Below are positions 1-8,274 of a stretch of 64,000 nucleotides of DNA, piece after piece. Under the pieces are notes generated by a model. The model was not told the origin of the DNA and made no database searches. It worked only from the letters and a program-made list of their open reading frames with translations. Every line of letters begins with the position of its first letter. The stretch's first letter is position 1. The stretch is taken from assembly GCF_029625315.1 (NCBI RefSeq), contig NZ_CP121110.1, forward strand, positions 4,554,501 to 4,618,500, given 5' to 3'. This DNA comes from Flavobacterium ginsengisoli (GTDB lineage Bacteria > Bacteroidota > Bacteroidia > Flavobacteriales > Flavobacteriaceae). Position numbers and translations under genes: made by a program.

Positions 1-1121
1 TAAGCGGTGTCACAAAAAATAATGGTGTAGATTTTAGATTGAGTCGCGTATCTTCAGGATCGAATGATGTGGTAGGTTTTGTGCGATATATTATTCCAAA
101 TTCAGATGCTTCGACTAAAGCAATTAAACGCGGTGATTTATTTACAAGTGTGAATGGAGTAAAACTTACTGTTTCTAATTATCAAGATTTATTGTTCAAT
201 AAGGATAGCTATACGCTAAACTTGGCTGATTATAATGGTAGCGGTTATGTTTTGAACGGAAAATCGGTTGATTTGACAAAAACTGTTTTAGAAGAAAACC
301 CGATTTTAATTAGCAAAGTGATTCCTTCGGGAGGTCATAAAATAGGTTATTTAATGTATAATGGCTTTTATTCAAGCTATGACGATAAATTAAATCAGGC
401 TTTTGGCGAATTGAAAACACAAGGAGTTACCGATTTAATTCTAGATCTTCGATATAATGGAGGAGGAGCCGTTCCTTCAGCAATTAGACTTGCTAGTTTG
501 ATTACAGGGCAATTTGATAATCAGGTTTTTGCTAAAACGCAGTTTAACACAAAGTGGATGAAAGATATGACTGCTGATGATTTAGAAAGTCTGAATTACA
601 GATTTGTAAATAATATTGATGGTAAAGCTTTAAACAGTTTAAATTTAAGTACGGTTTACATTATTGCCACTGCAAGTACAGCATCTGCAAGTGAATTGGT
701 TATTAATGGATTAGCACCTTATATTAATGTAGTTCAGATTGGAGAAACTACAACAGGTAAAAATGTTGGTTCGTATACTATTTATGATTCTGAAACTTTG
801 TTTACTAAAAAAGGAATCAATGCAAATCATAAATATGCAATGCAACCTTTGGTTTTTAAAATCTCAAATTCTGCCGGTTTTGGAGACTATACTCAAGGTT
901 TACAGCCTACTTATCCGCAGAAAGAATATTTGGATACTTATGGTGTTTTAGGAGAAACATCTGAGCCTTTGCTTAATTTGGCTATTTCAAAAATTACGGG
1001 ATCTACTGCTAAAACAATTTCTAATGATTCTGGACTGGATCTGCCTTATTTAACTGATTCAAAAATCATAAACGGATTAAGACACGGAATGTATTTTCAG
1101 AATGCTCCAAAGAATTTTTAA
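1..1121 (+). CDS. S41 family C-terminal processing peptidase (5' truncated)
   Basis: The frame is open to the left edge, so the N-terminus (probably a lipoprotein signal) lies outside the window. What remains starts with a PDZ-like segment (IIPNSDA..AIKRGDLFTSVNG) followed by an S41 catalytic domain. DLRYNGGG is the usual substrate-groove motif. The Ser of SASELV (codon at 684-686) lies exactly 25 residues before the Lys of TTGKNVG, the Ser/Lys dyad spacing of CtpA/Prc proteases. In flavobacteria such proteins are usually surface or periplasmic lipoproteins of unknown substrate. A strong hairpin follows the stop codon and separates it from the convergent btuG-like gene. Confidence 0.9.
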   Translation, partial: SGVTKNNGVDFRLSRVSSGSNDVVGFVRYIIPNSDASTKAIKRGDLFTSVNGVKLTVSNYQDLLFNKDSYTLNLADYNGSGYVLNGKSVDLTKTVLEENPILISKVIPSGGHKIGYLMYNGFYSSYDDKLNQAFGELKTQGVTDLILDLRYNGGGAVPSAIRLASLITGQFDNQVFAKTQFNTKWMKDMTADDLESLNYRFVNNIDGKALNSLNLSTVYIIATASTASASELVINGLAPYINVVQIGETTTGKNVGSYTIYDSETLFTKKGINANHKYAMQPLVFKISNSAGFGDYTQGLQPTYPQKEYLDTYGVLGETSEPLLNLAISKITGSTAKTISNDSGLDLPYLTDSKIINGLRHGMYFQNAPKNF

Positions 1122-1138
1122 TAAAAATCTAATAAATA

Positions 1139-1170
1139 GAAAAGGCTTTCATTTCTGAAAGCCTTTTCCA
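1139..1170. terminator. Bidirectional terminator hairpin
   Basis: GAAAAGGCTTTC and GAAAGCCTTTTC form a 12-bp stem with a short loop between two convergent genes (the peptidase and the BtuG-like lipoprotein). T-rich and A-rich flanks suit termination from both sides. Confidence 0.75.
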
Positions 1171-1201
1171 TAAAAAACAAAAACTAATTCTAAGGATAAA
1201 A

Positions 1202-2227
1202 TTAATCGTTAAAGTAGAATCCGTTCGTACCTATTCCAGTAGTCAATTCTTTTTGTAGAGTTCCCGACAAATTGTAGATGTAAGCTTTACTGTCTTGAGT
1301 AAATTTCCCATCAGCAAAGAAAGCACGGTTGTTTTTTACTGCAAATCCGTAAAGGTATCCAATCTCTGGATTAGCTGTAAAAAGCGGAGTAGTAGCTGCT
1401 GTTGTTGCAGAAGTTGTAATTGAATACACAGAGCTTCCTACTGTATAATAAACTTGGTTGTTTTCTATGTCTAAAAACCCAGCAACCCCTTGAGATTCTG
1501 GAATTGTAATTTTAGAAACAGATTTGTCAGAGATTTTAACTTTTATAATTTCGCTACTTTCAGTAAAAGAAGGACGTAAGATAAAAAGAGTTCCATTTTC
1601 TTCTTCAATAGAATCTGAACCAGAACCAATTGTTATTGGAGTTTCTAAAGTTTTTGTGTTCAGATTGTAAATAGAAAGTTTGTCAGTTCCTATTGGATCT
1701 GTAATGTATAATTTTCCGCCTTCTTCTACAATTCTGTTTGCCGTTGTGTTTAATGAAATTTTGGATTCAACAACATTAGTTGCCAAGTTAATTACAGCAA
1801 TATAATCATCTGTAACAGAATCGTATGAATTTGCATTTGTTACATAAGCTTTACCGTCTTTTATAACACCATATCTAGGATTAACTAAGCCGCTGTCAAT
1901 TTTAGTAATTAACTTAAAAGTATAACGATTTACAATGTTTATTACGTTTGATCCGCCAGCAATAATATATGCTTTGTCTCCATCAAAAAAGATATTCTGA
2001 ATAAATTTCCCAAGTACATCAGATCCGTTTTCTGTTTCATAAACGTCTTTTGTAAATATGCTGAAATCATTGCTAGAGAAAGATACTGTTCCAGAAGTAG
2101 AACCGCCTTCATTAACAATAAAAAAACCATTGTCGTAAGCGCCTTTCGGACCATCGTTGTCATCACTTGAACAAGAAGCGAATAACGAAATGCTTAACGC
2201 TATTAAAAGTAATTTGCTAAACTTCAT
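1202..2227 (-). CDS. btuG: Surface lipoprotein beta-propeller, BtuG-like (DUF5074/YncE type)
   Basis: 341 aa with a lipoprotein signal (LFASC, Cys19, followed by SSDD, an acidic stretch typical of surface export in Bacteroidota). The rest is built from repeats resembling YncE propeller blades (IAGGSNVINIVNRYTFKLI, YVTNANSYDSVTDDYIAVINLATNVV, KLYITDPIGTDKLSIYNLNT). It starts 3 bp after the TonB receptor stop and is behind the same cobalamin riboswitch. In Bacteroides the seven-bladed surface lipoprotein BtuG caps BtuB and captures cobalamin with high affinity. Context plus fold make this the likely flavobacterial counterpart; sequence orthology was not tested. Confidence 0.75.
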   Translation of the reverse strand: MKFSKLLLIALSISLFASCSSDDNDGPKGAYDNGFFIVNEGGSTSGTVSFSSNDFSIFTKDVYETENGSDVLGKFIQNIFFDGDKAYIIAGGSNVINIVNRYTFKLITKIDSGLVNPRYGVIKDGKAYVTNANSYDSVTDDYIAVINLATNVVESKISLNTTANRIVEEGGKLYITDPIGTDKLSIYNLNTKTLETPITIGSGSDSIEEENGTLFILRPSFTESSEIIKVKISDKSVSKITIPESQGVAGFLDIENNQVYYTVGSSVYSITTSATTAATTPLFTANPEIGYLYGFAVKNNRAFFADGKFTQDSKAYIYNLSGTLQKELTTGIGTNGFYFND

Positions 2228-2230
2228 ATT

Positions 2231-4084
2231 TTAAAATTTTAAGGTTAAATACATATTGAAATTTCGACCTGGCATTGGTCTGCTTTCTAGACTTTCGTAG
2301 TTTTTATTTAAAAGATTCAAAACTTGAAAACCTATTTTGAAAGAATCTAAAAATTTAAGATCATAATCGATTCCGACATTAGAAATTGTATAATCATTAA
2401 TGATTTCATCAGGATTATTATCGGCTCTTGTATAAACAAATCCGTTGTAAAGAATTTGATAATAAGCGCTTATTTTATTTCTAGAATATGAAACTGCTCC
2501 TGTTGCTTTGTTAAACGGAACAAAAAAGATCTGATTTTTAGTTTTTTCATCCTGAGAAACCGTGTAAGCATAAGTAGCATTTGCGGCAAAAATGTTTTTG
2601 CCATAACTTTTTTTCCAACTCAGCATGGTTTCGGTTCCATAACTGTTTACTTTATCTTGGTTTTTAGGAGTCCAAATACCGTTTGCGCCTGGAACCCATT
2701 GCAGCATATCGGTAATTTTCATATAATAAAAATTCTGCGTCCAAGTCAGGTTTTTGAATGTAAAAACATTACCAATTTCTCCCTGATAAGAACTTTCGGG
2801 TTTTAAGTCTAGATTTCCTCCTGGATTCCAATACAAATCATTGTAAGTTGGAATTCTAAAGTTTCTAGAAACATTCAGTTTTAAATTGTACCAATTATTG
2901 AATTTATAAGAAGATCCTAAATTGAATAAAACTGGAGATTTGTAATTGTCTGTAAATTCTTTTCTAACCCCAAGTTCGTTCTTCCAGTTAGCGCCAAAAT
3001 CTTGTCTAACCAACAAAGCGACAGAACTGATTTCACGAATATGGCTTCCAAAACTAGTTCCGTAACCATTTGTTCGACTGTAATCTACAATTCCGTTTAT
3101 ATGTGTCTCTTTAAATAAATGATAATCGACGTCAAGCTTAGTAATCAAGTTCTCCGTTTTTCCGTATGTATAATTTTTTAAAGAATTATCGGCAAAATAT
3201 TGATAGTTTTCGAAAATGTAAGCGGTTTTGAAATTAGTCTTTAATTTTCCAAAATTTCCGTCGTATTCCAATAAATTTCGGTTAAAACCATTTATGTATT
3301 TGCTTTTCGTTTCAGATTCTGTAACCAAAGAAGTATTGCGGTCAGTGTTTGAAGTCTGGCTGTACAGTTTTAAAATATGATTTTGATTGAATTTATAACC
3401 CACATTGGCATTTAACGTAATAATATCGTATTGCCCATTTTGGTTCCATCGCTGTTCACCTCTCCATGTATAGCGATCTAAGTATTTATAATCGTTTGTT
3501 GAGCTGTTTTTAGAAAAGCCAATTTGGGTACTCCATTTTTTATTTGAAATAGAAGTTTTGTAATTAATCCCAATTGTATTAAAACTGCCATAATCTAGTC
3601 TTAAATTATTCTCAAAACGATTAAAAAACAACAAATCGTTGTTTAAATGCACAGTACCTCCAACTGCGCCGCTTCCGTAAATTACACTTCCACCACCTGC
3701 TTTTACACTTATTGAATTATAATCTGAGCCCGAAATAGTATTAAAATCGGTACTTCCGTTCATTTGAGAATTAATGTTTATTCCGTTCCACATAACAGCT
3801 GTTTGCGAAGAAGTTGTTCCTCTAAAAGAAACCGTAGAAAGCATTCCTCGTCCATATTCTTTAAAATATAAAGTCGAATTAAAGTTCAATAAATCGGTTA
3901 GGAGCGCCTCGTTTTTATTGATTATAGAATCATTCAGTTTTAAAACAGATTGTGAAGCCGAATAGGTTTTTAAATTCTTATCTGAAACAAAAACTTCTTT
4001 CAGACTGGTAATAGAATCGTTCTGCGCCGAAATAATCTGGCACACAACAAATAAACAAAAAGTAAAAAATCTTTTTAAAGTCAT
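2231..4084 (-). CDS. btuB: TonB-dependent outer-membrane cobalamin receptor, BtuB-like
   Basis: The start is set at 4084 (MTLKRFFTFCLFVVCQIISAQ), giving a signal peptide and a 617-aa protein; an in-frame ATG at 4252 would lie inside the riboswitch. A plug domain (about residues 30-150: LLTDLLNFNSTLYFKEYGRGMLSTVSFRGTTSSQTAVMWNG) precedes a long beta-barrel that ends in LTLKF with a C-terminal Phe, as expected for outer-membrane insertion by BAM. The cobalamin riboswitch directly upstream and the BtuG-like lipoprotein directly downstream point to corrinoid import. Energy would come from TonB/ExbBD encoded elsewhere, with BtuFCD on the other strand continuing transport across the inner membrane. 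Confidence 0.88.
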   Translation of the reverse strand: MTLKRFFTFCLFVVCQIISAQNDSITSLKEVFVSDKNLKTYSASQSVLKLNDSIINKNEALLTDLLNFNSTLYFKEYGRGMLSTVSFRGTTSSQTAVMWNGININSQMNGSTDFNTISGSDYNSISVKAGGGSVIYGSGAVGGTVHLNNDLLFFNRFENNLRLDYGSFNTIGINYKTSISNKKWSTQIGFSKNSSTNDYKYLDRYTWRGEQRWNQNGQYDIITLNANVGYKFNQNHILKLYSQTSNTDRNTSLVTESETKSKYINGFNRNLLEYDGNFGKLKTNFKTAYIFENYQYFADNSLKNYTYGKTENLITKLDVDYHLFKETHINGIVDYSRTNGYGTSFGSHIREISSVALLVRQDFGANWKNELGVRKEFTDNYKSPVLFNLGSSYKFNNWYNLKLNVSRNFRIPTYNDLYWNPGGNLDLKPESSYQGEIGNVFTFKNLTWTQNFYYMKITDMLQWVPGANGIWTPKNQDKVNSYGTETMLSWKKSYGKNIFAANATYAYTVSQDEKTKNQIFFVPFNKATGAVSYSRNKISAYYQILYNGFVYTRADNNPDEIINDYTISNVGIDYDLKFLDSFKIGFQVLNLLNKNYESLESRPMPGRNFNMYLTLKF

Positions 4085-4119
4085 AATTTCTTCACTCTTT
4101 TTCCCGAGAGTTTGATATT

Positions 4120-4307
4120 TGTTATAAAGGCAGGTCTCCTGGCTTGCGTCTTGCTGTTTACCTTCCCATCGCGCGCGGCGTGACAGTGGTTTGTAGTTTA
4201 CAGCAAGCGTTCGTTTTTTTGAACTTAGCTTACAGTTGCGGGTACAGCTCAAGAATTATACTTGATTCCCTTTTAATGTATTTTTTAAATTAAAAACACA
4301 ACCTTAA
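4120..4307 (-). promoter_or_regulatory. Cobalamin riboswitch (leader of btuB-btuG)
   Basis: Read on the minus strand, this leader has the hallmark parts in order: GGGAATC near 4270, GCTGTACCCGCAACTGTAA near 4248-4230, a CCACTGTC segment, GGGAAGG, and the B12 box GCCAGGAGACCTGCC at 4129-4143. The element begins only a few bases after a well-formed promoter, and its 3' end lies about 40 nt before the btuB start, so repression by adenosylcobalamin at translation or termination is expected. No second copy was seen before the cobU or btuF operons. Confidence 0.95.
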
Positions 4308-4314
4308 TTTGTCG

Positions 4315-4346
4315 CAAAGATAAAGTTAAAAATATTGATTATTCAA
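4315..4346 (-). promoter_or_regulatory. Bacteroidota-type promoter of btuB riboswitch transcript
   Basis: On the minus strand TTG (4344-4346) and TATCTTTG (4315-4322) are separated by 21 nt, matching the TTG-N17-23-TAnnTTTG consensus of the Bacteroidota primary sigma factor. The predicted transcript start falls at the 5' edge of the riboswitch. Confidence 0.75.
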
Positions 4347-4386
4347 ATTTGTTTTAGGTTTCATGAAAAATTATAAATAATTAGCA

Positions 4387-4920
4387 TTAAAAACTGATTT
4401 TTATAACTTCTCCGAAATCAACTTTATTATTGAAGGCGTCTTTTAATGGAAGCGAACTCTGATGGCATAAAATGCTTCTGATGATTCCTGCATGTGCAAC
4501 AATTACAGTTGGCTGATTTATTTTTGAAAGTGTTTCCGACAAAAAATGGCCAACTCTTTCATGTAATTCAATAAAAGATTCTCCGTTTGAAACCTTGATA
4601 TTCACGAAATCTTCCATCCAAGGATTGAGCTCTTCTGACGGAATTTCGTTCCAGCTTTTCAATTCCCAATCACCAAAATTCATTTCTTTTAAGCGTTCGT
4701 CTTCCTGATACGAAATGGTTTTGATATTTTCTTGAATGTGCTTGGCTAAAATAACACAACGTTTTAATGGACTAGAAAAGATAATCGCCTCTGAAGGTAA
4801 TTCTGAAATGATTCTGCTAAAAATTTCCTCAAAAGGTTTTGCAATATCAACATCTGATTGTCCGTAACAAATTCCTTTTTCACAAACTGTTTCGGTATGA
4901 CGAACTAGATAAATTTCCAT
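4387..4920 (-). CDS. cobC: Histidine phosphatase, probable alpha-ribazole phosphatase CobC
   Basis: 177 aa starting at MEIYLVRHTET; the phospho-acceptor is His8 in RHTE, with SSPLKRC and the second catalytic His in VAHAGIIRS. The family removes phosphate from alpha-ribazole phosphate (or adenosylcobalamin phosphate) in nucleotide-loop assembly. The start overlaps the end of cobS by 16 bp, which supports translational coupling and the cobalamin role over other histidine phosphatases. Length fits CobC. Confidence 0.85.
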   Translation of the reverse strand: MEIYLVRHTETVCEKGICYGQSDVDIAKPFEEIFSRIISELPSEAIIFSSPLKRCVILAKHIQENIKTISYQEDERLKEMNFGDWELKSWNEIPSEELNPWMEDFVNIKVSNGESFIELHERVGHFLSETLSKINQPTVIVAHAGIIRSILCHQSSLPLKDAFNNKVDFGEVIKISF

Positions 4921-5690
4921 AAAAATAAAATGCTTAAGTAAAATACAACTTCGCAAACTTGCTGTGTTGCGCCAAGGCAATCTCCAGTATAACCATCAAT
5001 CCATTTCTGAAAATAGCGCGCTAGAAAATATCTCGTTATGAAAACAGGAATAATAGCAAGCAGAAATTTCAAATCGAAATAAGAAAATACAATTAACGGA
5101 ACTAAGCCAAAAAAGAAAGATCCAAAAACTTCTTTCCAAGTATATTGTTTTGCAATTGGTTTGCTTTTGCTCGAAGCATCGTCACGAGAATATTCGTGTG
5201 TGAAAATAATGCTTATTGCGGCAAGTCGACTCAATGAATGAGCAGAAATAAACAAAAGGAAAATGAGAAGAATATTATTTGCAAAAAGTAAAACGGATTC
5301 TGCAAGCAATTTAAATTTTAGTAAAAAAAGCAAAACCAATCCGATTGCTCCGTAGGCTCCAATTGCACTGTCTTTCATTATCATTAAGATTTTTTCTTTA
5401 GTCCAGCCTCCGCCAAAACCATCACAGACATCTGCAAAACCGTCTTCGTGAAAAGCGCCTGTGGTTAAAATAGAAGTAATGATTGCTAGTATGACAGCAA
5501 TTTCTGAAGAAAGAAAAAATGAAAAAAGATAAAAAGCTAAAAAAGAAATACCGCCAACAATCCATCCAATAAATGGGAAATATCTTGTGGCTTTATTTAA
5601 ATAATCTGGATGATGCGTAATGTTTTTTGGACATGGAATTCTGGTGTAGAACATTAAACAGGTGAAGAAAATGTGTAGTTCTTTTTTCAT
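4905..5690 (-). CDS. cobS: Adenosylcobinamide-GDP ribazoletransferase (cobalamin synthase)
   Basis: 261-aa polytopic inner-membrane protein with the CobS signature HEDGFADVCDGFGGG (Mg-binding Asp cluster, about residues 80-95), an N-terminal MFYTRIPCP and a C-terminal DCLGATQQVCE. It joins adenosylcobinamide-GDP with alpha-ribazole to complete the lower loop of cobalamin. It precedes cobC with a 16-bp overlap. About 460 bp of palindromic repeats and a RAYT gene separate it from bluB-cobT, so it may have lost cotranscription with the upstream cob genes. Confidence 0.95.
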   Translation of the reverse strand: MKKELHIFFTCLMFYTRIPCPKNITHHPDYLNKATRYFPFIGWIVGGISFLAFYLFSFFLSSEIAVILAIITSILTTGAFHEDGFADVCDGFGGGWTKEKILMIMKDSAIGAYGAIGLVLLFLLKFKLLAESVLLFANNILLIFLLFISAHSLSRLAAISIIFTHEYSRDDASSKSKPIAKQYTWKEVFGSFFFGLVPLIVFSYFDLKFLLAIIPVFITRYFLARYFQKWIDGYTGDCLGATQQVCEVVFYLSILFLWKFI

Positions 5691-5900
5691 TTGATTATGA
5701 TTGTTTGGCTAAAGCCCTTTTTGGGAGCAAATTTATAACCTCCAGATAAATCTGGAGGCAATTCAAAATAAAATTAAAAAAAAGATTTCTATGAATTGCC
5801 AACATCTTTAGATGTTGGTTTGTTTATAGTTACTAATAAAGGCTTTAGCCAAATTTTTTTAGGATTGCTTGAATCCAAATTGACTATAAATTCTTCATAT
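5686..5900. repeat. Mosaic palindromic repeat unit 1 (RAYT-associated REP/BIME-like)
   Basis: The unit is bounded by inverted copies of TTTGGCTAAAGCC (5704-5716) and GGCTTTAGCCAAA (5841-5853). Inside lie two perfect or near-perfect palindromes: CCTCCAGATAAATCTGGAGG (5739-5758) and CCAACATCTTTAGATGTTGG (5799-5818). A tail, AATCCAAATTGACTATAAAT, is repeated after unit 2. It lies just upstream of cobS and abuts its start codon. Confidence 0.85.
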
Positions 5901-6155
5901 TTCATTTGATTATGATTATTTGGCTAAAGCCCTTTTAGGGAGTCAATATTAAACCAATATCTAAAGATGTTGGCAATTCATTTTGTATTTGTAAATCTAA
6001 ATATATTAGAATTTCTTTTTCAAAATTAAATCATATTATTTTTTTGAATTGCCTCCAGATTTATCTGGAGGTTGAGAAAATGTCAAAGAATGAGGCTTTA
6101 GCCAAACTTTAGAGATTAGTAAATCCAAATTTGATCATAAATTCATTATATTCAT
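5901..6155. repeat. Mosaic palindromic repeat unit 2 (core inverted relative to unit 1)
   Basis: It begins with the same TTCATTTGATTATGATT lead-in and TTTGGCTAAAGCC arm (5919-5931) and ends with GGCTTTAGCCAAA (6094-6106). The two inner palindromes occur in the opposite order: CCAATATCTAAAGATGTTGG (5954-5973) first, then CCTCCAGATTTATCTGGAGG (6052-6071). The core therefore looks inverted with respect to unit 1. It directly adjoins the stop of the RAYT gene. Confidence 0.85.
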
Positions 6156-6538
6156 CTTGAAATGTTTTTTTTATGATGTTCTTCTTGATTTTTAATATAA
6201 TCTCGAACTTTATCTACAATAGATTCTGAAACTGAAACAGCAAAATACTCATCCTGCCATTCAAATTTATCTTTCGTTAATTGATTTTTATTAATCCAGT
6301 ATGAAGATTCTCCTTTCAAAAGCTGTATTGTTTTCTGAATAGTCTGATTATTTCCTAATGAAATTAAACAATGACAATGATCAGAATATCCGCTAATGAA
6401 ATCAAGATAAATTTCTTTCTTTATTGCATTTTCTTTTATGTGATCCCACACTTTTTGGCGAAGATGAATTGAATTTAAAAACGGAAATCTGTTTTTGGTA
6501 CTCCAAACACAATGAATATAAATTTTGGTAAAAGGCAT
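6152..6538 (-). mobile_element. REP-associated tyrosine transposase (RAYT, Y1_Tnp/IS200-like)
   Basis: 128 aa starting at MPFTKIYIHCVWSTKNRFPFL, the usual N-terminus of this family. The HUH pair is in SDHCHCLISL and the catalytic Tyr in VRDYIKNQEEHH, so both active-site parts are intact. It is a single-strand Y1 nuclease of the IS200/IS605 relatives that are kept as single-copy RAYT genes and act on REP palindromes. Two mosaic palindrome units lie immediately downstream. It sits between cobT and cobS on the same strand, as an insertion within the cobalamin operon. A start 15 bp upstream is possible. Confidence 0.9.
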
Positions 6539-6594
6539 TTTTAATAATTTCAATTAGAAATTCAAAGTTATAAACTTTAAACAGCAAAAGAAAG

Positions 6595-8273
6595 TTATTT
6601 CCTACTTACTCCCGCGCTCTCAAAACTAGCCATTTCATTCAAAAAAGCTTCAGCTGATTTTAAAATTGGAAAAGCAACAGCGCAACCAGTTCCTTCGCCT
6701 AAGCGCAAATCGAGGTTTAAAATAGGTTTTGCTTCTAAATAATTTAATAATTCTGAATGTGCTTTTTCGGCAGAACAGTGACAAAAAACAGCATTTTGCT
6801 GTATGTTCGGATTTATTTTAAAAGCAATCAGATAAGCAATAGTACAGATAAAACCATCGACTAGAATTAGCATTTTGTTTTCAAAAGCTTCTAATATTGC
6901 TCCAGACATTTGAATAATTTCAAAACCACCAAAATAGGAAAGTTGCGCTATTAATTCGGTTTGACCGGAATAATTATCAATTGCTTTTTGAGCAAATTTT
7001 GTTTTAGAAGCAGTTTTTCATTTTCAACTCCAGTTCCCTTTCCGATGCATTCTTCAATAGGAAAACCTGTTAGAATACTCATTAAAACAGAAGCAGTTGA
7101 AGTGTTTCCGATTCCCATTTCGCCAAAACCAATACAATTCGAACCAGATTTTACAATATTTTGAACAATCGATTTTCCTTTATCCAAACACAACCAAACT
7201 TCAGATTCGCTCATTGCAGGAACATGTAAAAAGGATTGAGTTCCTTTTGCAATTTTTGCATCGATTAATTTTGCATTGGTTGGAAAATCGTAATTGACGC
7301 CTGAATCTACAATTGATAATTCAATATTATTCTGATTGCAAAAAACATTTATGGCAGCGCCGCCATCTAGAAAATTATTGACCATTTGGCGTGTAACATC
7401 TTGCGGATAATCACTTACACCGTGATTGGCAATTCCGTGATCGGCTGCAAAAACAACAATGTTAGGTTTTTCGATTTTCGGATTCAAAGTTTCAAAAACA
7501 GTTGCCATTTGAAAAGCTAGAGATTCCAGCATTCCTAAAGAACCAACGGGTTTTGTTTTTGAATCTATTTTTTCTTGTAAACGTTTATTGAAATCAGATT
7601 TGTTTTTGATTTCATTTTCTGATCTTAAATCAAAATCTGGAACATTTATTTGATGAATTTCTTTGATTTCATTACAAATGGGAGCTTCCGATTTTTGTTT
7701 CCAATGCAACTGTTGCAACATTGGCTGATTGTTATAATTGGTGGCTGGTTTTCCGATGCAGAAATAACCAAGCGGTTCTATATTTTCGGGTAAATCAAGT
7801 ATTTTTTTAAACTGATAATAATTTAAAATCGAAACCCAGCCCATTCCGTAACCTTGTTCTGTAAGCGAAAGCCAAATATTTTGAGCCGCACAAACTGAAC
7901 TGAATTTTACTGCTTCGTTACTCCCAATTGTTCCAATCGTAAACTGATTTAAAACGGAGCGATCATAAGCAATAATAAGTCCGATTGGCGCTTCTTCGAT
8001 CGCTTCTAGTTTTAGCGATCTGTAAAGTTCCTTCTGTTCTGCATTATCGGTACGCTCTTCGGCTTTTTTATTGTAATCTAAAAACAGTTTTTTAATAGAC
8101 GTTTTTACTTCATCCGATTTAATGAGATAATATCGTGTAGCATCAGTAAGCCCAACAGAAGGCGCCCAATGTCCAGCCTGTAAAGCTTTCTGAATTACTT
8201 CGTCTGGAACTTCATCGTTTGTAAAATGGCGTGTGTCTCTGCGGGATTTTAATATATCGTCTAAATTACTCAT
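6595..8273 (-). CDS. cobT: BluB-CobT fusion: DMB synthase + NaMN:DMB phosphoribosyltransferase (frameshifted)
   Basis: Residues 1-210 are BluB ([29 protein letters not shown]), the flavin-destroying oxygenase that makes 5,6-dimethylbenzimidazole. From about residue 225 the protein is CobT ([34 protein letters not shown]), which activates that base to alpha-ribazole phosphate. The frame breaks at a four-T run (6997-7000) and continues one frame over through [12 protein letters not shown] and LRLGEGTG, which holds the catalytic Glu. One extra A on the coding strand restores a 559-aa protein. It begins 1 nt after cobU. The fusion channels the product of one half to the other. The frameshift is probably a sequencing error; without repair the CobT half would be inactive. 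Confidence 0.88.
6997..7000 (-). other. Frameshift site in bluB-cobT
   Basis: The run reads CAAAATTTGCTC on the coding strand. Adding one A joins LLLKQ to [20 protein letters not shown] and then the rest of CobT. No canonical -1 slippery heptamer is present, so programmed frameshifting is unlikely. Confidence 0.8.
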
Positions 8274-8274
8274 G

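Noticed and set aside
4085..4252. N-terminal extension of BtuB from an ATG at 4252
   Set aside because: This stretch is the cobalamin riboswitch; the signal peptide begins at 4084.
6990..7005. Programmed -1 frameshift in bluB-cobT
   Set aside because: No X-XXY-YYZ slippery heptamer or following hairpin is visible, and similar one-base breaks occur in unrelated genes across the window.
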